Positions 1-9,305 are shown, counted from the stretch's first letter. The stretch is 64,000 nt of DNA from an uncultured Hyphomicrobiaceae bacterium (GCA_905480435.1 CAJQQK010000176.1:37292-101291); one strand, 5' to 3'. Notes: generated by a model from the sequence alone, not told the origin. A program made the numbers and translations.

Positions 1-1
1 C

Positions 2-988
2 AGCATCGGCGTCACGATCGCAGGTGTCGCACAGTTGGTGATGCTGCGCTTGGCGGTGCGTCGTGCCGGGCTGACAATCAGGCTGCGTTGGCCAACTTAT
101 ACGCCCGGTATGAAGCGCCTGGTGGAGCTCGGCATTCCCGGTCTGATTGCGGGCGGCATCACACAGATCAATATCGTCATCGGCACCATCATCGCATCGT
201 TGCAGGCGGGCGCTGTGTCGTATCTCTATTACGCCGATCGCCTTTATCAGTTGCCGCTGGGTATTGTCGGGATTGCGATTGGTGTGGTGCTCCTGCCCGA
301 GCTGGCGCGGCAATTGAGAGCCGGGAATCGTGCCGCGGCGATGACGAGCCAGAACCGCTCGCTTGAATTTGCGCTGGTACTCACGATTCCGGCCTCGATT
401 GCGCTGGCGATTGCAGCCGAGCCGATCATTTCGGTGCTTTTCCAGCGGGCCGCTTTTAGCCCGTCGGACACGGTCAACACGGCCTGGGCGTTGCGCGCCT
501 TTGCGGTTGGCTTACCGGCGTTCGTGCTGATCAAGGTATTTCAGCCGGCGTTTTTTGCCAGAGAAGACACCAAAACACCGATGCGGCTGGCGTTGGTCAA
601 CATGATCGTCAACGTGACGCTGTCGTTGGCGCTGTTCTATGCATTCAAGCGCGCGGGTTGGATGCCGCATGTCGGCATAGCGATGGCAACGTCGATCGCT
701 GGTTGGCTTAACGCTTTGATGCTGTGGTCGAAGCTGATCCGGCTTGGTGATTTCGAATGGGATCGGCAGTTGATGCGCAACCTGCCAATTGTGGTGGGGG
801 CGTCGCTGGCGATGGGTGCCGTGCTTTGGTATGCGTTGCCTCAGCTGACACCGTATCTCGTCTATGGAGAGCCATTGTGGGGCCGCATTGCAGCGCTGGC
901 AGCCCTGGTGCTTGGCGGGGCTGTGGTGTTTTTCGGTATCGTGGTGGCAACTGGCGTGCTGCGGCTATCAATGCTGCGCAAAATATAG
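2..988 (+). CDS. murJ: Lipid II flippase MurJ, C-terminal part (5' end outside window)
   Basis: This is the C-terminal part of a MurJ/MviN flippase (MOP superfamily), which moves the peptidoglycan precursor lipid II across the inner membrane. The frame is open from base 2, so the ORF-track start at 35 is only the first internal methionine. About 328 residues are visible, with repeated hydrophobic segments and the MurJ-like stretches GGITQINIVIG, YYADRLYQLPLGI and VFQPAFFAREDTKTP. The N-terminal half lies upstream of the window. The gene lies on the same strand as trpS, 140 bases ahead of it. Family assignment is strong; topology is inferred from hydrophobicity only. Confidence 0.93.
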   Translation, partial: SIGVTIAGVAQLVMLRLAVRRAGLTIRLRWPTYTPGMKRLVELGIPGLIAGGITQINIVIGTIIASLQAGAVSYLYYADRLYQLPLGIVGIAIGVVLLPELARQLRAGNRAAAMTSQNRSLEFALVLTIPASIALAIAAEPIISVLFQRAAFSPSDTVNTAWALRAFAVGLPAFVLIKVFQPAFFAREDTKTPMRLALVNMIVNVTLSLALFYAFKRAGWMPHVGIAMATSIAGWLNALMLWSKLIRLGDFEWDRQLMRNLPIVVGASLAMGAVLWYALPQLTPYLVYGEPLWGRIAALAALVLGGAVVFFGIVVATGVLRLSMLRKI

Positions 989-1083
989 CCGAGTGGGGCA
1001 GCAGCACGTTCATTGAACCTCGCAGATGCTAATCTACTTGCGCTGCCCGCTGGCCCACGCGATAACGCCCGGCGATTCTTCTC

Positions 1084-1102
1084 GAGGCGCCGCAAGCGCC
1101 TC
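1084..1102 (+). other. Perfect hairpin in trpS leader
   Basis: GAGGCGC, a five-base loop and GCGCCTC form a perfect 7 bp stem 26 bases upstream of the trpS start. No run of T follows, so it is not a classical intrinsic terminator. It could be the 3' end of the murJ transcript or a leader structure of trpS. Confidence 0.4.
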
Positions 1103-1128
1103 CAAGGACCCTCAAGGACTCAAATCTC

Positions 1129-2190
1129 ATGAGCAAACTGCCCGCAATTTCGCCGCGCGTATTTTCAGGCATGCAGCCGACAGGTGCACTTCACCTCGGT
1201 AACTACCTCGGTGCGCTGGTGCAGTGGGTCAAAATGCAGGACACGCATGAGTGCATTTATTGCGTTGTCGATATGCATGCGATCACGCAGGCGCGCTCGG
1301 TCTGGGGTGGTCCTGAGGAACTGCGCAATGCCATTCGAATGAGCACGGCCGCTTATATGGCAGCGGGCGTAGATACGAAAAAGAGCATCATCTTTAACCA
1401 GAGTCAGGTCGCAGCCCATGCCGAGTTGGCCTGGGTATTCAACTGTATCGCCCGTATGGGGTGGTTGAACCGAATGACCCAGTTCAAGGAAAAGGCCGGT
1501 AAGGATCGCGAAAACGCGTCGACCGGCCTGTTCATCTATCCGAACTTGATGGCAGCCGATATTCTGACCTACCGGGCGACGCACGTGCCGGTTGGTGAAG
1601 ACCAGAAGCAGCACCTTGAGCTGGCACGCGACATTGCGCAGAAGTTCAACAATGATTTCCACGATGAAATCGTTGCAGAAGGATTTGCCGACGGTGACTT
1701 CTTTCCGTTGTGCGAGCCTGTCATTACCGGCCCGGCAACACGGGTCATGAGCCTGCGCGATGGCTCTCGCAAGATGTCCAAGTCTGAGCCATCCGAGATG
1801 TCGCGCATCAATTTGACGGACGACGCGGACGCCATTTCCAATAAGGTTCGCAAAGCCAGAACCGATCCAGATGCATTGCCTTCAGAGCCGAAAGGCCTGG
1901 AAGGGCGCCCGGAAGCTCAGAATCTGGTTGGCATTTATGCGGCATTGTCAGGCACAACGCCGGAAGCGGTCCTAAAAGATTTTGGCGGCGCCCAGTTTGG
2001 CAAGTTCAAGCCGGCTCTTGCTGATCTGGCCGTCGAGAAAATCGGACCGATTGGCGCGGAGATGAACCGGTTGCTCGGCGATCCGGCTGAAATTGACCGT
2101 ATTTTGGCTGACGGTTCGGCGCGGGCCCGCGAGATTGCGGCGCCCGTGATAGACACCGTCAAGGATATCGTTGGCCTCCTCCGGACTTAA
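1129..2190 (+). CDS. trpS: Tryptophanyl-tRNA synthetase
   Basis: This class I aminoacyl-tRNA synthetase charges tRNA-Trp with tryptophan in the cytoplasm. At 353 residues it has the usual bacterial TrpRS length. The HIGH-type signature appears as LHLGN (residues 21-25) after FSGMQPTG, and the KMSKS loop is exact at about residues 215-219. The stretch [14 protein letters not shown] is typical of TrpRS. An AAGGA stands 12 bases before the ATG. murJ-trpS-uspA-nfuA is an order commonly seen in Hyphomicrobiales, and a strong hairpin with a T-rich tail follows the gene. Confidence 0.97.
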   Translation: MSKLPAISPRVFSGMQPTGALHLGNYLGALVQWVKMQDTHECIYCVVDMHAITQARSVWGGPEELRNAIRMSTAAYMAAGVDTKKSIIFNQSQVAAHAELAWVFNCIARMGWLNRMTQFKEKAGKDRENASTGLFIYPNLMAADILTYRATHVPVGEDQKQHLELARDIAQKFNNDFHDEIVAEGFADGDFFPLCEPVITGPATRVMSLRDGSRKMSKSEPSEMSRINLTDDADAISNKVRKARTDPDALPSEPKGLEGRPEAQNLVGIYAALSGTTPEAVLKDFGGAQFGKFKPALADLAVEKIGPIGAEMNRLLGDPAEIDRILADGSARAREIAAPVIDTVKDIVGLLRT

Positions 2191-2214
2191 GTCGAAATTG
2201 ATTTAAGTTGTCGT

Positions 2215-2265
2215 CCGCGCACCAGTTGGTACGTGGGTTTCCCAGCTGGCGCGGGCTCCGTTTTT
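2215..2265 (+). terminator. Likely intrinsic terminator of trpS
   Basis: CCAGTTGG (2222-2229) pairs over 8 bp, one G-U included, with CCAGCTGG (2242-2249), and part of the flanking CCGCGC and GCGCGGG can extend the stem. GCTCCGTTTTTG follows. The structure begins 25 bases after the trpS stop. It also covers the ORF-track start of the next gene, which argues for the later uspA start used here. Confidence 0.6.
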
Positions 2266-2304
2266 GTCTTTGCCTTGGCGCTCAACTCATGGCAGCGTGA
2301 TCAT

Positions 2305-2814
2305 ATGCCTACAAGCAAACAACGCCGCGCTTTCGAAGAAGGCCATCGGCGCAAATTTCTAGTTATTGTCGACGAGAGCCCGGAGGTAGACGCCGCGCTC
2401 TTTTTCGCGGCATCTCGGGCAGCCCATACGGGCGGCTCGTTAGTGCTGCTGTACGTCATCGAACCACAGGACTTTCAGCACTGGATGGGCGTTAAAGAAA
2501 TTCAGAAGGAAGAAGAAACCCAGAAAGCAAAAGCGCTGTTCCGTCTGATGAGCCGCAAGCTGGCGAACGCCGGACTTGAAGAGGTTGAGTGCGAGGACGT
2601 CATCGGCGAGGGCGCGATGGCAGACGAAATCCTTGTGGTCATCGAGGCCGACGAGGATATTTCGGTTATGGTGTTGGGCGCTGGCACGGAAGCTCAGGGC
2701 CCCGGGCCGCTTGTATCGACGCTGGCTGCTGGAAATCAGGCAGGCACATTCCCGATCCCGATCACAATCGTGCCAGGCAATATGGTACTGGAAGACATTA
2801 AAACGTTGGCTTAG
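2305..2814 (+). CDS. Universal stress protein (UspA family)
   Basis: This is a 169-residue single-domain UspA protein. It opens with a basic stretch, then the core strand KFLVIVDESPEVDAALFFAA, then the typical SLVLLYVIEP segment and a C-terminal VMVLGAG...GPLVSTLA glycine-rich nucleotide-binding region. The family binds ATP or dimerises in stress responses; the specific role here is unknown. The track start at 2233 lies inside a terminator-like hairpin, and the ATG at 2305 gives the normal domain boundary, so 2305 is preferred. The spacing of glycines differs from the textbook G-2X-G-9X-G pattern, so ATP binding cannot be asserted. Confidence 0.85.
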   Translation: MPTSKQRRAFEEGHRRKFLVIVDESPEVDAALFFAASRAAHTGGSLVLLYVIEPQDFQHWMGVKEIQKEEETQKAKALFRLMSRKLANAGLEEVECEDVIGEGAMADEILVVIEADEDISVMVLGAGTEAQGPGPLVSTLAAGNQAGTFPIPITIVPGNMVLEDIKTLA

Positions 2815-2875
2815 CAAAGAGTTGCAGCAAAAGATGAGACTTTGTCTCGGACGGTGGCCCTTGCAATGGCAGAAA

Positions 2876-2903
2876 TTGGAACTATTCTAATCTAAAGTTG
2901 ACA
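2876..2903 (+). promoter_or_regulatory. Irr/ICE-like box next to a -35 element upstream of nfuA
   Basis: TTGGAACTATTCTAA (2876-2890) differs at one position from the known rhizobial iron control element TTAGAACTATTCTAA that Irr binds. Eight bases downstream is a perfect TTGACA (2898-2903), although a good -10 is not obvious. The site is about 120 bases upstream of nfuA. The same window encodes Irr, which makes control of Fe-S cluster assembly by Irr a reasonable inference. Confidence 0.5.
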
Positions 2904-3019
2904 TGGTCGTGCAGGTCTGGTTTGCCATGCCTGAAACGTGACCATCGAGGTTCGTTACTCCGTATATAAGTCATCGTCGGCCACATCGGACCGTGCGTGA
3001 TGGCAAAGGAACAAAGCAC

Positions 3020-3577
3020 ATGTTCATTCAGACCGAAGCAACGCCCAATCCTTCAACGCTGAAATTCCTGCCCGGTCGGGCCGTTTTGTCTGATGGCACC
3101 GCTGATTTTCGGTCGTTGGATGAGGCAGAACGTTCACCGCTTGCACAATCATTGTTTGCGGTCGACGGCGTGGCTGGCGTTTTCCTTGGTAGCGATTTTG
3201 TTGCTGTCTCGAAGACGGACGAGCAGGAATGGCAACACATGAAGCCGGCAATCCTTGGCTCGATCATGGAACATTTCATGTCCGGTACCGAGACGGTGGC
3301 GAGCGACGGCGCCAATGATGCAGCCGGTCTCAATTATGACGCCGAAGACGAAGACACGGTGCAGACCATCAAGGAACTGCTCGACACGCGCGTTCGCCCA
3401 GCCGTTGCTCAGGATGGCGGCGACATCACGTTCCACGGCTTCCGCGAGGGAGTTGTGTTCCTGTCGATGCGTGGCGCCTGTGCCGGTTGCCCAAGCTCAA
3501 CGGCAACGCTTCAGGGCGGTATCGAGAACTTGCTGCGCCACTTCTGCCCGGATGTGCAGGAAGTTCGCGCCGTATAA
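3020..3577 (+). CDS. nfuA: Fe-S cluster carrier protein NfuA/NifU-like
   Basis: This is a 185-residue Fe-S scaffold/carrier of the NFU1 type. The N-terminal Nfu domain starts MFIQTEATPNPSTLKFLPG (residues 1 to about 90) and the C-terminal NifU domain contains GACAGCPSS with the CxxC pair that holds a [4Fe-4S] cluster in the family (about residues 154-157). The ATG at 3020 is preferred over the track start at 2993 because the conserved family N-terminus begins there. It probably delivers clusters to apo-enzymes. A candidate Irr box lies upstream and a nitroreductase-like gene follows 34 bases later. Confidence 0.95.
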   Translation: MFIQTEATPNPSTLKFLPGRAVLSDGTADFRSLDEAERSPLAQSLFAVDGVAGVFLGSDFVAVSKTDEQEWQHMKPAILGSIMEHFMSGTETVASDGANDAAGLNYDAEDEDTVQTIKELLDTRVRPAVAQDGGDITFHGFREGVVFLSMRGACAGCPSSTATLQGGIENLLRHFCPDVQEVRAV

Positions 3578-3611
3578 TTCGGTTTTGCTCTAAAGATCCA
3601 AGGCTGTAGCT

Positions 3612-4202
3612 ATGTCATCTGTCCTCGATCAGGCTGTGTTCGAGCAGCTGTTTCTTGACGCCCGCTCGCAAAATGCGTGGCAGGACCGCGACGTGCCCGA
3701 TGAGACGCTGCGCAAACTGTTTGACACAGTTAAACTGGGACCGACCAGCGCCAACTGCTCACCAGCGCGTTATGTGTTCGTTCGCTCGGCTGAGGCGAAA
3801 GAGCGGTTAAAACCGCATTTGTCTTCAGGCAACACCGACAAAGTGATGACCGCGCCAGTTTGCGTTATCATCGGTTACGACCTTGAGTTTTACGAACATT
3901 TGCCGCGCCTCTTCCCGCACACGGATGCGAAGTCGTGGTTTACCAGCAGCGAAGAGCTGGCGAATCAGACCGCTTTCCGTAACGGCACACTGCAAGGGGC
4001 ATATCTTATCATGGCAGCTCGGGCACTCGGCCTCGACTGTGGCCCGATGTCTGGCTTCGACCTCGATGGTGTTGACAAGGAATTTTTCGCTGGCACACGC
4101 ATCAAGTCGAATTTTCTCGTCAGCCTTGGTTATGGTGATAGCTCAGCATTGTTCGATCGCTCGCCGCGATTTGATTTTGAGGACATTGCCTCGATTATTT
4201 GA
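3612..4202 (+). CDS. Malonic semialdehyde reductase RutE-like nitroreductase
   Basis: This 196-residue FMN-dependent nitroreductase-fold protein resembles RutE and the HadB/RutE branch: [60 protein letters not shown] and FLVSLGYGD. RutE reduces malonic semialdehyde to 3-hydroxypropionate in pyrimidine degradation in E. coli. No other rut gene is visible here, so the substrate may differ. It sits between nfuA and tsaB on the same strand with short gaps and is probably co-transcribed with one of them. Confidence 0.85.
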   Translation: MSSVLDQAVFEQLFLDARSQNAWQDRDVPDETLRKLFDTVKLGPTSANCSPARYVFVRSAEAKERLKPHLSSGNTDKVMTAPVCVIIGYDLEFYEHLPRLFPHTDAKSWFTSSEELANQTAFRNGTLQGAYLIMAARALGLDCGPMSGFDLDGVDKEFFAGTRIKSNFLVSLGYGDSSALFDRSPRFDFEDIASII

Positions 4203-4256
4203 GGCACAAACAGCTGACGTCGGTGGAGCGTGTGCGGCTGACGGCAGTGCACGGGC

Positions 4257-4994
4257 ATGATGAATATTCTTGCTTTTGACACCTGTTTTGACGCCTGTTC
4301 GGTCGCGGTCCATAGCGCGGAAACAGGCGGTATCACGACTGAGCGCGAATTGATGCGTCGCGGTCATGCCGAAGTGCTGCTGCCGATGATTGAGCGCACT
4401 ATGAAGGCCGCCGGGGTGGCGTTTGACCGCCTGGATCGTATTGCTGTCACGCACGGACCAGGTACGTTTACAGGCGCACGTGTTGGCATGTCGGCAGCGC
4501 TTGGCGCGTCATTTGCGCATGCCTTACCCGTCGTGACGTATTCCAGCCTGCAATGCGTGGCCCGCGCCGCGATTGAAGCGTTGGGCGATGAAGTAACCCA
4601 TTTCGAGGGCGTTCTGGTTGCGCGCGATGCCAAGCGTGATAGCGTTTTCGTGGAAGTGACGGATATGGCGGGCGACGAACTTGATGCGCCAGCGCTGCTG
4701 AGCGTAGCCGATGCGCGGCAGGTGGCTCGATCCCGCCGCTTATTTGCGCTGGGCAGTGGTGCGCCACTGTTGGCCGGGGACGATGGCGCGCAACCCGGCG
4801 GTCTGACAACCGATTGGCCAGCCCAATCACCGCTCGGCATTGCCGAGCCCGACGCGCGGTTTTTACTTCAGGACGCAGCTTCGAGGACACCAGCGCAAGC
4901 GCTGGTGCCGCTCTATCTGCGGGCTCCCGATGCGACGCCGTCATCTCGATTGCCGCTGGCGCGCTTAGTCAATCTGCCTGCTGCCGATGCCTAA
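4257..4994 (+). CDS. tsaB: tRNA threonylcarbamoyladenosine biosynthesis protein TsaB
   Basis: TsaB is the non-catalytic partner of TsaD in forming the universal t6A37 modification of ANN-decoding tRNAs. The 245-residue protein has the family N-terminus MNILAFDTCFDACSVAV, then RGHAEVLLPMIE and the ASKHA-fold stretch VTHGPGTFTGARVGMSAALG (about residues 64-83). Two ATG codons stand in tandem at 4257 and 4260; either could be used. The stop overlaps the rimI start by 8 bases, indicating translational coupling. Confidence 0.95.
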   Translation: MMNILAFDTCFDACSVAVHSAETGGITTERELMRRGHAEVLLPMIERTMKAAGVAFDRLDRIAVTHGPGTFTGARVGMSAALGASFAHALPVVTYSSLQCVARAAIEALGDEVTHFEGVLVARDAKRDSVFVEVTDMAGDELDAPALLSVADARQVARSRRLFALGSGAPLLAGDDGAQPGGLTTDWPAQSPLGIAEPDARFLLQDAASRTPAQALVPLYLRAPDATPSSRLPLARLVNLPAADA

Positions 4995-5505
4995 GGCCCC
5001 GTATCCTGTGTTGCCCAAAGTGTCGCCTGTCCGTCGGGCTGAGCATGAAGATCTCGTGGCAGTCGCTCGATTGCACGCTGAAAACTTCGCTGAAGCTTGG
5101 TCTGAGGATTATTGGCGCCAGCAAATCTCGGATGTCGGGGACGCTGCAGAGACTTCGGCGCGGCTCTATGTCAGTTCTCTTGAAGCTGATGAACTGGCCG
5201 GGTCACTAGTTGGCATGCTACTCGCTCGGCGCGTCGTCGATGAGGCTGAGATCCTGACAATTGCCGTTGCGAACACATATAGGCAGCAGGGCGTCGCTAA
5301 GCGATTGCTCGATAAGTTGATTGTTGATCTGCGCTGCGATCTGCCTTGTCGGCTGTTTCTGGAAGTCTCCGTCGCGAATGCCGCGGCGTTGGCACTTTAT
5401 GCGAGCTACGGGTTTACAACGGTTGGCACACGAAAAGATTACTATCGTGCGGCTGGCAAAGCTCCGGTTGATGCGAAGGTGCTGGCGCTGGAACTGCGAA
5501 ACTAA
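4987..5505 (+). CDS. rimI: Ribosomal-protein-alanine N-acetyltransferase RimI
   Basis: This GNAT-fold acetyltransferase of 172 residues resembles RimI, which acetylates the N-terminus of ribosomal protein bS18. The acetyl-CoA binding region is the segment AEILTIAVANTYRQQGVAKRLL (about residues 88-109), followed by LEVSVANAAALALYASYGFTTVGTRKDYY, typical of RimI. It overlaps the end of tsaB by 8 bases, a common pairing. GNAT substrate calls are never certain from sequence, but the tsaB linkage supports RimI. In many relatives a mur/fur gene follows; it is absent here. Confidence 0.9.
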   Translation: MPKAPYPVLPKVSPVRRAEHEDLVAVARLHAENFAEAWSEDYWRQQISDVGDAAETSARLYVSSLEADELAGSLVGMLLARRVVDEAEILTIAVANTYRQQGVAKRLLDKLIVDLRCDLPCRLFLEVSVANAAALALYASYGFTTVGTRKDYYRAAGKAPVDAKVLALELRN

Positions 5506-5570
5506 AGTCTCCGTATGAAATCAATTCAGAGCCGCTAAAATCACGGACCATTCCGACAGGCGAATAGTGC

Positions 5571-6434
5571 ATGGCGACCCCAGATCAAGCGTCCAATACA
5601 GCCTCCAGTCTTGGCCCCAATCATGCTGATGAGCTGAGCCTGCCCGGCATCAACTCGGTCAGTGGTCCGTTGCGTGCGGTCTCGATATTGGTGGCATTCG
5701 CGGCGCTCACGCTGCCGTTGATGCCGGTGCAGTATATTCTGTTGAGAGTTGCGCCCAAGGCGGCCCGCCGTCTGCCGTTCCGATATCACCGTGCGGTCTG
5801 CTGGCTTCTCGGCATTCGAACGCAGATTGAGGGCCAGGTTGCTGGCGATCGGCCGGTTCTGTTGATCTCCAACCACGTTTCCTGGCTCGATATCCCGGTG
5901 TTGAGTGCTGTTGCGCCGCTCTCTTTCATCGCGAAAAAAGAAGTCGGCACCTGGCCGTTCATTTCAAGTTTAGCTCGGCTGCAGCGTAGTGTTTTTGTGG
6001 ACAGAACGCGCCGGACAGCGGTTGCCAAGGTGGCATCGGAGATGAGCAAGCGTCTCGATCAGGGCGATGTTCTGACGCTGTTTGCTGAGGGAACATCAAC
6101 CGACGGCAATCGTGTGCTGCCGTTCAAGACAGCGTTGTTCGCCCCCGCGTTCTCGGAGGGCAACCCGGATCTCTGTGTGCAGACGCTATCTCTGACATAC
6201 ACGCGATTGCATGGCATTCCGCTCGGCCGCGCGGATCGCAGCATGATTGGCTGGTATGGCGACATGGGGATCGGTGAGCATGCCTGGACGTTGCTGAAGG
6301 CCGGGCCGCTGGATGTACGTATCAAGGTCGGTGAACCAGTGCCGTTGAGCGAATTCGCCCATCGCAAGGATCTTGCCGAGCACGCCGAGAAAGTCGTTCG
6401 AGGCGAGGTAACTGCCAACTTGCGCGGTCTATAG
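5571..6434 (+). CDS. plsC: 1-acyl-sn-glycerol-3-phosphate acyltransferase (PlsC family)
   Basis: This membrane-bound PlsC-family enzyme (287 residues) acylates lysophosphatidate or a related lysolipid. The catalytic HX4D motif is NHVSWLD with His102 and Asp107. The acceptor-binding block FAEGTSTDGNRVLPFKTALF matches the EGTR-like motif in variant form. A hydrophobic segment near residues 35-65 (VSILVAFAALTLPLMPVQYILL) probably anchors it in the inner membrane. Some rhizobial paralogues at this locus act in ornithine-lipid synthesis (OlsA), so the exact acceptor is open. It lies 65 bases after rimI and ahead of miaB. Confidence 0.9.
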   Translation: MATPDQASNTASSLGPNHADELSLPGINSVSGPLRAVSILVAFAALTLPLMPVQYILLRVAPKAARRLPFRYHRAVCWLLGIRTQIEGQVAGDRPVLLISNHVSWLDIPVLSAVAPLSFIAKKEVGTWPFISSLARLQRSVFVDRTRRTAVAKVASEMSKRLDQGDVLTLFAEGTSTDGNRVLPFKTALFAPAFSEGNPDLCVQTLSLTYTRLHGIPLGRADRSMIGWYGDMGIGEHAWTLLKAGPLDVRIKVGEPVPLSEFAHRKDLAEHAEKVVRGEVTANLRGL

Positions 6435-6642
6435 CGGCAATGATTGCCTCTGAGCAGTCTCTTGCGGGGTGGTAAGCGCCTGTTCTCACTGCAATGTACA
6501 ATCGTGGGGACAATACAAACGTGGCGCTGATGCGAATCGTCTCGCAATGCAACAATTCAATGACAGTTCCGTAACCATGTTGTTAAACAGAAACGGAATT
6601 CTCGACCGGCGTTACAATTTCCTAAACACGGGAGCGCTTAGC

Positions 6643-8028
6643 ATGGCCATAACGCAGAAAGATCTGCCTCACCTCAGTGAGCGAGAAAAAGTCATGCCGA
6701 CCAAGAAGGTATTCGTAAAAACATACGGCTGTCAGATGAATGTCTATGACAGCGAGCGCATGATTGAAGCGCTGGCGCCCGTCGGTTTTGACGAGACCAC
6801 CTCGATTGAAGATGCCGACGTGATTGTGCTCAACACGTGCCATATCCGTGAAAAGGCCGCCGAAAAGGTCTATTCCGAGCTGGGTCGTATCCGCCAGGTT
6901 AAGTTGGCGCGCCAGGCTGAAGGCAAGCGCACAACAATCGCTGTTGCCGGCTGCGTTGCGCAGGCCGAGGGCCAGGAGATCATCGATCGGGCAAAAGTGG
7001 TTGATGTGGTTGTCGGACCACAAAGCTATCAGCAGCTGCCAAGCTTGATTTTCGAAGCCGAAACTCAAGGCCGCAAGATCGTCAAACTTGATTTTCCTGA
7101 GCGCGACAAGTTCCAGGACTTGCCAAAGCGCACCAAGCCACGGCAGGCATCCGCGTTCCTGACAGTTCAGGAGGGGTGTGACAAATTCTGTACGTTCTGC
7201 GTCGTGCCGTATACGCGCGGCATGGAATTCTCGCGATCGGTCGGAGATATCGTGCAGGAAGCAAGAAGCCTCGTCGAACAAGGCGTTCGTGAGCTGACTT
7301 TGCTCGGCCAGAACGTAAACGCCTATCACGGCGAAGGCGCTGGCGGGAACAGCCAGTCGCTGGCTCAGCTGCTAGCTGCACTCGGCGAAATCGATGATCT
7401 TCACCGGCTGCGCTATACAACCAGTCACCCCAATGACATGAGCGACGACCTGATTGAAGCGCATCGCTCTAACAGCAAGTTGATGCCCTATCTGCATTTG
7501 CCGTTCCAGGCCGGTTCTGACCGCATTCTGGCGGCGATGAATCGCAAACATACGGCGACGGCCTATCGCTCGCTGATCAGCCGGATCCGTGTGGCTAGGC
7601 CTGATTTGGCGCTGTCGACAGACATTATTGTCGGTTTCCCAGGTGAGACCGAGGCAGAATTTGCCGAAACTTTAGCAATGGTTGAGGACATCGGCTTTGC
7701 TCAGGCGTACTCGTTCAAATATAGCCCGCGGCCCGGCACGCCGGCCTCGATGCTTGAAGATCACGTGCCTGAAGCCGTTCAGACAGAGCGTCTGCACCGT
7801 CTCCAAGCGTTGCTGGAAGGCCAACAGAGCTCGTTCAACGCTTCATGCGTCGGGCAAGTCATGCCGGTGCTCTTTGAGCGGGCTGGTCGCGATACGGGCC
7901 AGCTTGTTGGTCGCTCGCCTTACCTGCAGGCGGTGCATGCGAATGCCAGCGAAACCCTGCTTGGTGGCATCCATCCAGTGGAGATTTCCATTGCAAATCG
8001 TCATTCGCTGACCGGCGTCGTGCTGTAG
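6643..8028 (+). CDS. miaB: tRNA-2-methylthio-N6-dimethylallyladenosine synthase MiaB
   Basis: This radical-SAM methylthiotransferase converts i6A37 to ms2i6A37 in tRNA. With the start at 6643 it has 461 residues. The three N-terminal cluster cysteines are C30 (KTYGCQMN), C66 (LNTCHIRE) and C104 (VAGCVAQ); the radical-SAM CxxxCxxC is CDKFCTFC (179-186). A C-terminal TRAM domain ends the protein. The track start at 6469 would add 58 residues without family character. The ATG at 6643 has GGGAG nine bases upstream; an ATG at 6694 is also possible. It precedes phoH, ybeY and corC in the usual alphaproteobacterial order. Confidence 0.96.
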   Translation: MAITQKDLPHLSEREKVMPTKKVFVKTYGCQMNVYDSERMIEALAPVGFDETTSIEDADVIVLNTCHIREKAAEKVYSELGRIRQVKLARQAEGKRTTIAVAGCVAQAEGQEIIDRAKVVDVVVGPQSYQQLPSLIFEAETQGRKIVKLDFPERDKFQDLPKRTKPRQASAFLTVQEGCDKFCTFCVVPYTRGMEFSRSVGDIVQEARSLVEQGVRELTLLGQNVNAYHGEGAGGNSQSLAQLLAALGEIDDLHRLRYTTSHPNDMSDDLIEAHRSNSKLMPYLHLPFQAGSDRILAAMNRKHTATAYRSLISRIRVARPDLALSTDIIVGFPGETEAEFAETLAMVEDIGFAQAYSFKYSPRPGTPASMLEDHVPEAVQTERLHRLQALLEGQQSSFNASCVGQVMPVLFERAGRDTGQLVGRSPYLQAVHANASETLLGGIHPVEISIANRHSLTGVVL

Positions 8029-8205
8029 AATTGCAAGGGGCAGGAATCTAGGCTCAATCCTGTGATTGAGGCCTTGAAACTGCCACCTCGGCACTCCAGG
8101 TGATTTGGTGGCTGTATTGCCGATCGTATCGGTTGTCGGCGATGCCCGCATGCGGTCTTCCGTGATTGTTGCGCAACCTATAGAATACTGATCTAGAGAG
8201 TTGGC

Positions 8206-8225
8206 GGCCCGCATTGATGCGGGCC
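8206..8225 (+). other. Perfect hairpin in phoH leader
   Basis: GGCCCGCA, loop TTGA and TGCGGGCC form a perfect 8 bp stem 30 bases upstream of the phoH TTG start. No T-run follows, so a leader or processing structure is likelier than a terminator. The ORF-track ATG of phoH lies in this loop. Confidence 0.45.
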
Positions 8226-8242
8226 TCGATAATTGTGCTCTT

Positions 8243-8250
8243 AGGAGGAG
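8243..8250 (+). promoter_or_regulatory. Strong Shine-Dalgarno fixing phoH start at TTG 8256
   Basis: AGGAGGAG stands five bases before an in-frame TTG at 8256. The ORF-track start at 8214 lies upstream of this site inside a hairpin and has no ribosome-binding site. The match decides for a TTG initiation. Confidence 0.8.
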
Positions 8251-8255
8251 CCGTT

Positions 8256-9305
8256 TTGCCCACAACGCGCAATTCTACCGGCGATGGCAACGGTCGGCCG
8301 TCAAGGGGCGGTGAGAAGAAAAGCAGCGGACGTGATAGTGCCAAAAAGCGGGTCGTTGTAACGTTTGACAACAATCAGCTGTTGCCGCGTTTGCTTGGTG
8401 AATACGACGCCCATTTGGCGCTTATTGAGCAGCGCCTCGGCATTACGGCGCACGCTCACGGCAACGCTGTCATCCTGGAAGGCTCAGAAGAGACGTGCGG
8501 CATCGCACGTACAGCTCTGGAAAGCCTGTACCAGCGCGTTGCATCCGGTGCGGAACTAACCGCTGGTGATTTCGACGGTTTGCTGCGTCATGCCAAGCAG
8601 GAAGGCCCGGCGGCCAATGGCCAGGGACAGATTGCGACCCGTAAGAAAACGGTCACGGCACGCACGCCGAACCAGAGCCTTTACATCGACGCCTTGGAAA
8701 AATTCGATCTTGTATTTGGCGTTGGCCCAGCCGGCACCGGCAAGACGTATCTGGCGGTCGCCTGTGCTGCCATGCACCTGGAACGGGGCAACATAGAGCG
8801 GATCATTCTGTCGCGACCGGCAGTGGAAGCTGGTGAGCGGTTGGGCTTCCTGCCAGGCGATATGCGCGAAAAGGTCGATCCGTATCTGCGCCCGCTGTAT
8901 GATGCGCTTTACGATGTTCTGCCACCTGAGAAGGTGGAAAAAGACATTGAAGCTGGCATCATTGAGGTTGCACCGCTTGCCTTTATGCGCGGCCGCACGC
9001 TGTCGAACGCCTTTGTGATCCTCGATGAGGCGCAAAACACGACCAGCATGCAGATGAAGATGTTCCTGACCCGCCTCGGCGAGAATGCCAAGATGGTGGT
9101 CACCGGCGACCCCTCACAGGTTGACCTGCCGCCGGGCCAGCGTTCTGGCCTGGTTGAGGCGATCGGCCTGCTTGATGGCGTCAAAGGCATCGAGGCAGTT
9201 CGTTTTCTGGCCGGAGACGTTGTGCGGCGTGACATCGTTGCCCGCATAGTCGCGGCCTATGAAAAAGCTGAGGCTAAGGGTGAAACAGGCAGTAGCTCAC
9301 GATGA
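8256..9305 (+). CDS. phoH: PhoH-like ATPase
   Basis: This is a PhoH-family P-loop ATPase of 349 residues when started at the TTG at 8256. The Walker A is GPAGTGKTYLA (about residue 157 onward), and ILDEAQNTT is the Walker B region, followed by VVTGDPSQVDLP; all are typical of PhoH. The family is thought to act on RNA, often beside the rRNA maturation nuclease YbeY. The ATGA overlap with ybeY shows tight coupling. The first 30 residues are Gly/Ser/Lys rich and presumably flexible. Precise cellular role is not established for the family. Confidence 0.93.
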   Translation: MPTTRNSTGDGNGRPSRGGEKKSSGRDSAKKRVVVTFDNNQLLPRLLGEYDAHLALIEQRLGITAHAHGNAVILEGSEETCGIARTALESLYQRVASGAELTAGDFDGLLRHAKQEGPAANGQGQIATRKKTVTARTPNQSLYIDALEKFDLVFGVGPAGTGKTYLAVACAAMHLERGNIERIILSRPAVEAGERLGFLPGDMREKVDPYLRPLYDALYDVLPPEKVEKDIEAGIIEVAPLAFMRGRTLSNAFVILDEAQNTTSMQMKMFLTRLGENAKMVVTGDPSQVDLPPGQRSGLVEAIGLLDGVKGIEAVRFLAGDVVRRDIVARIVAAYEKAEAKGETGSSSR

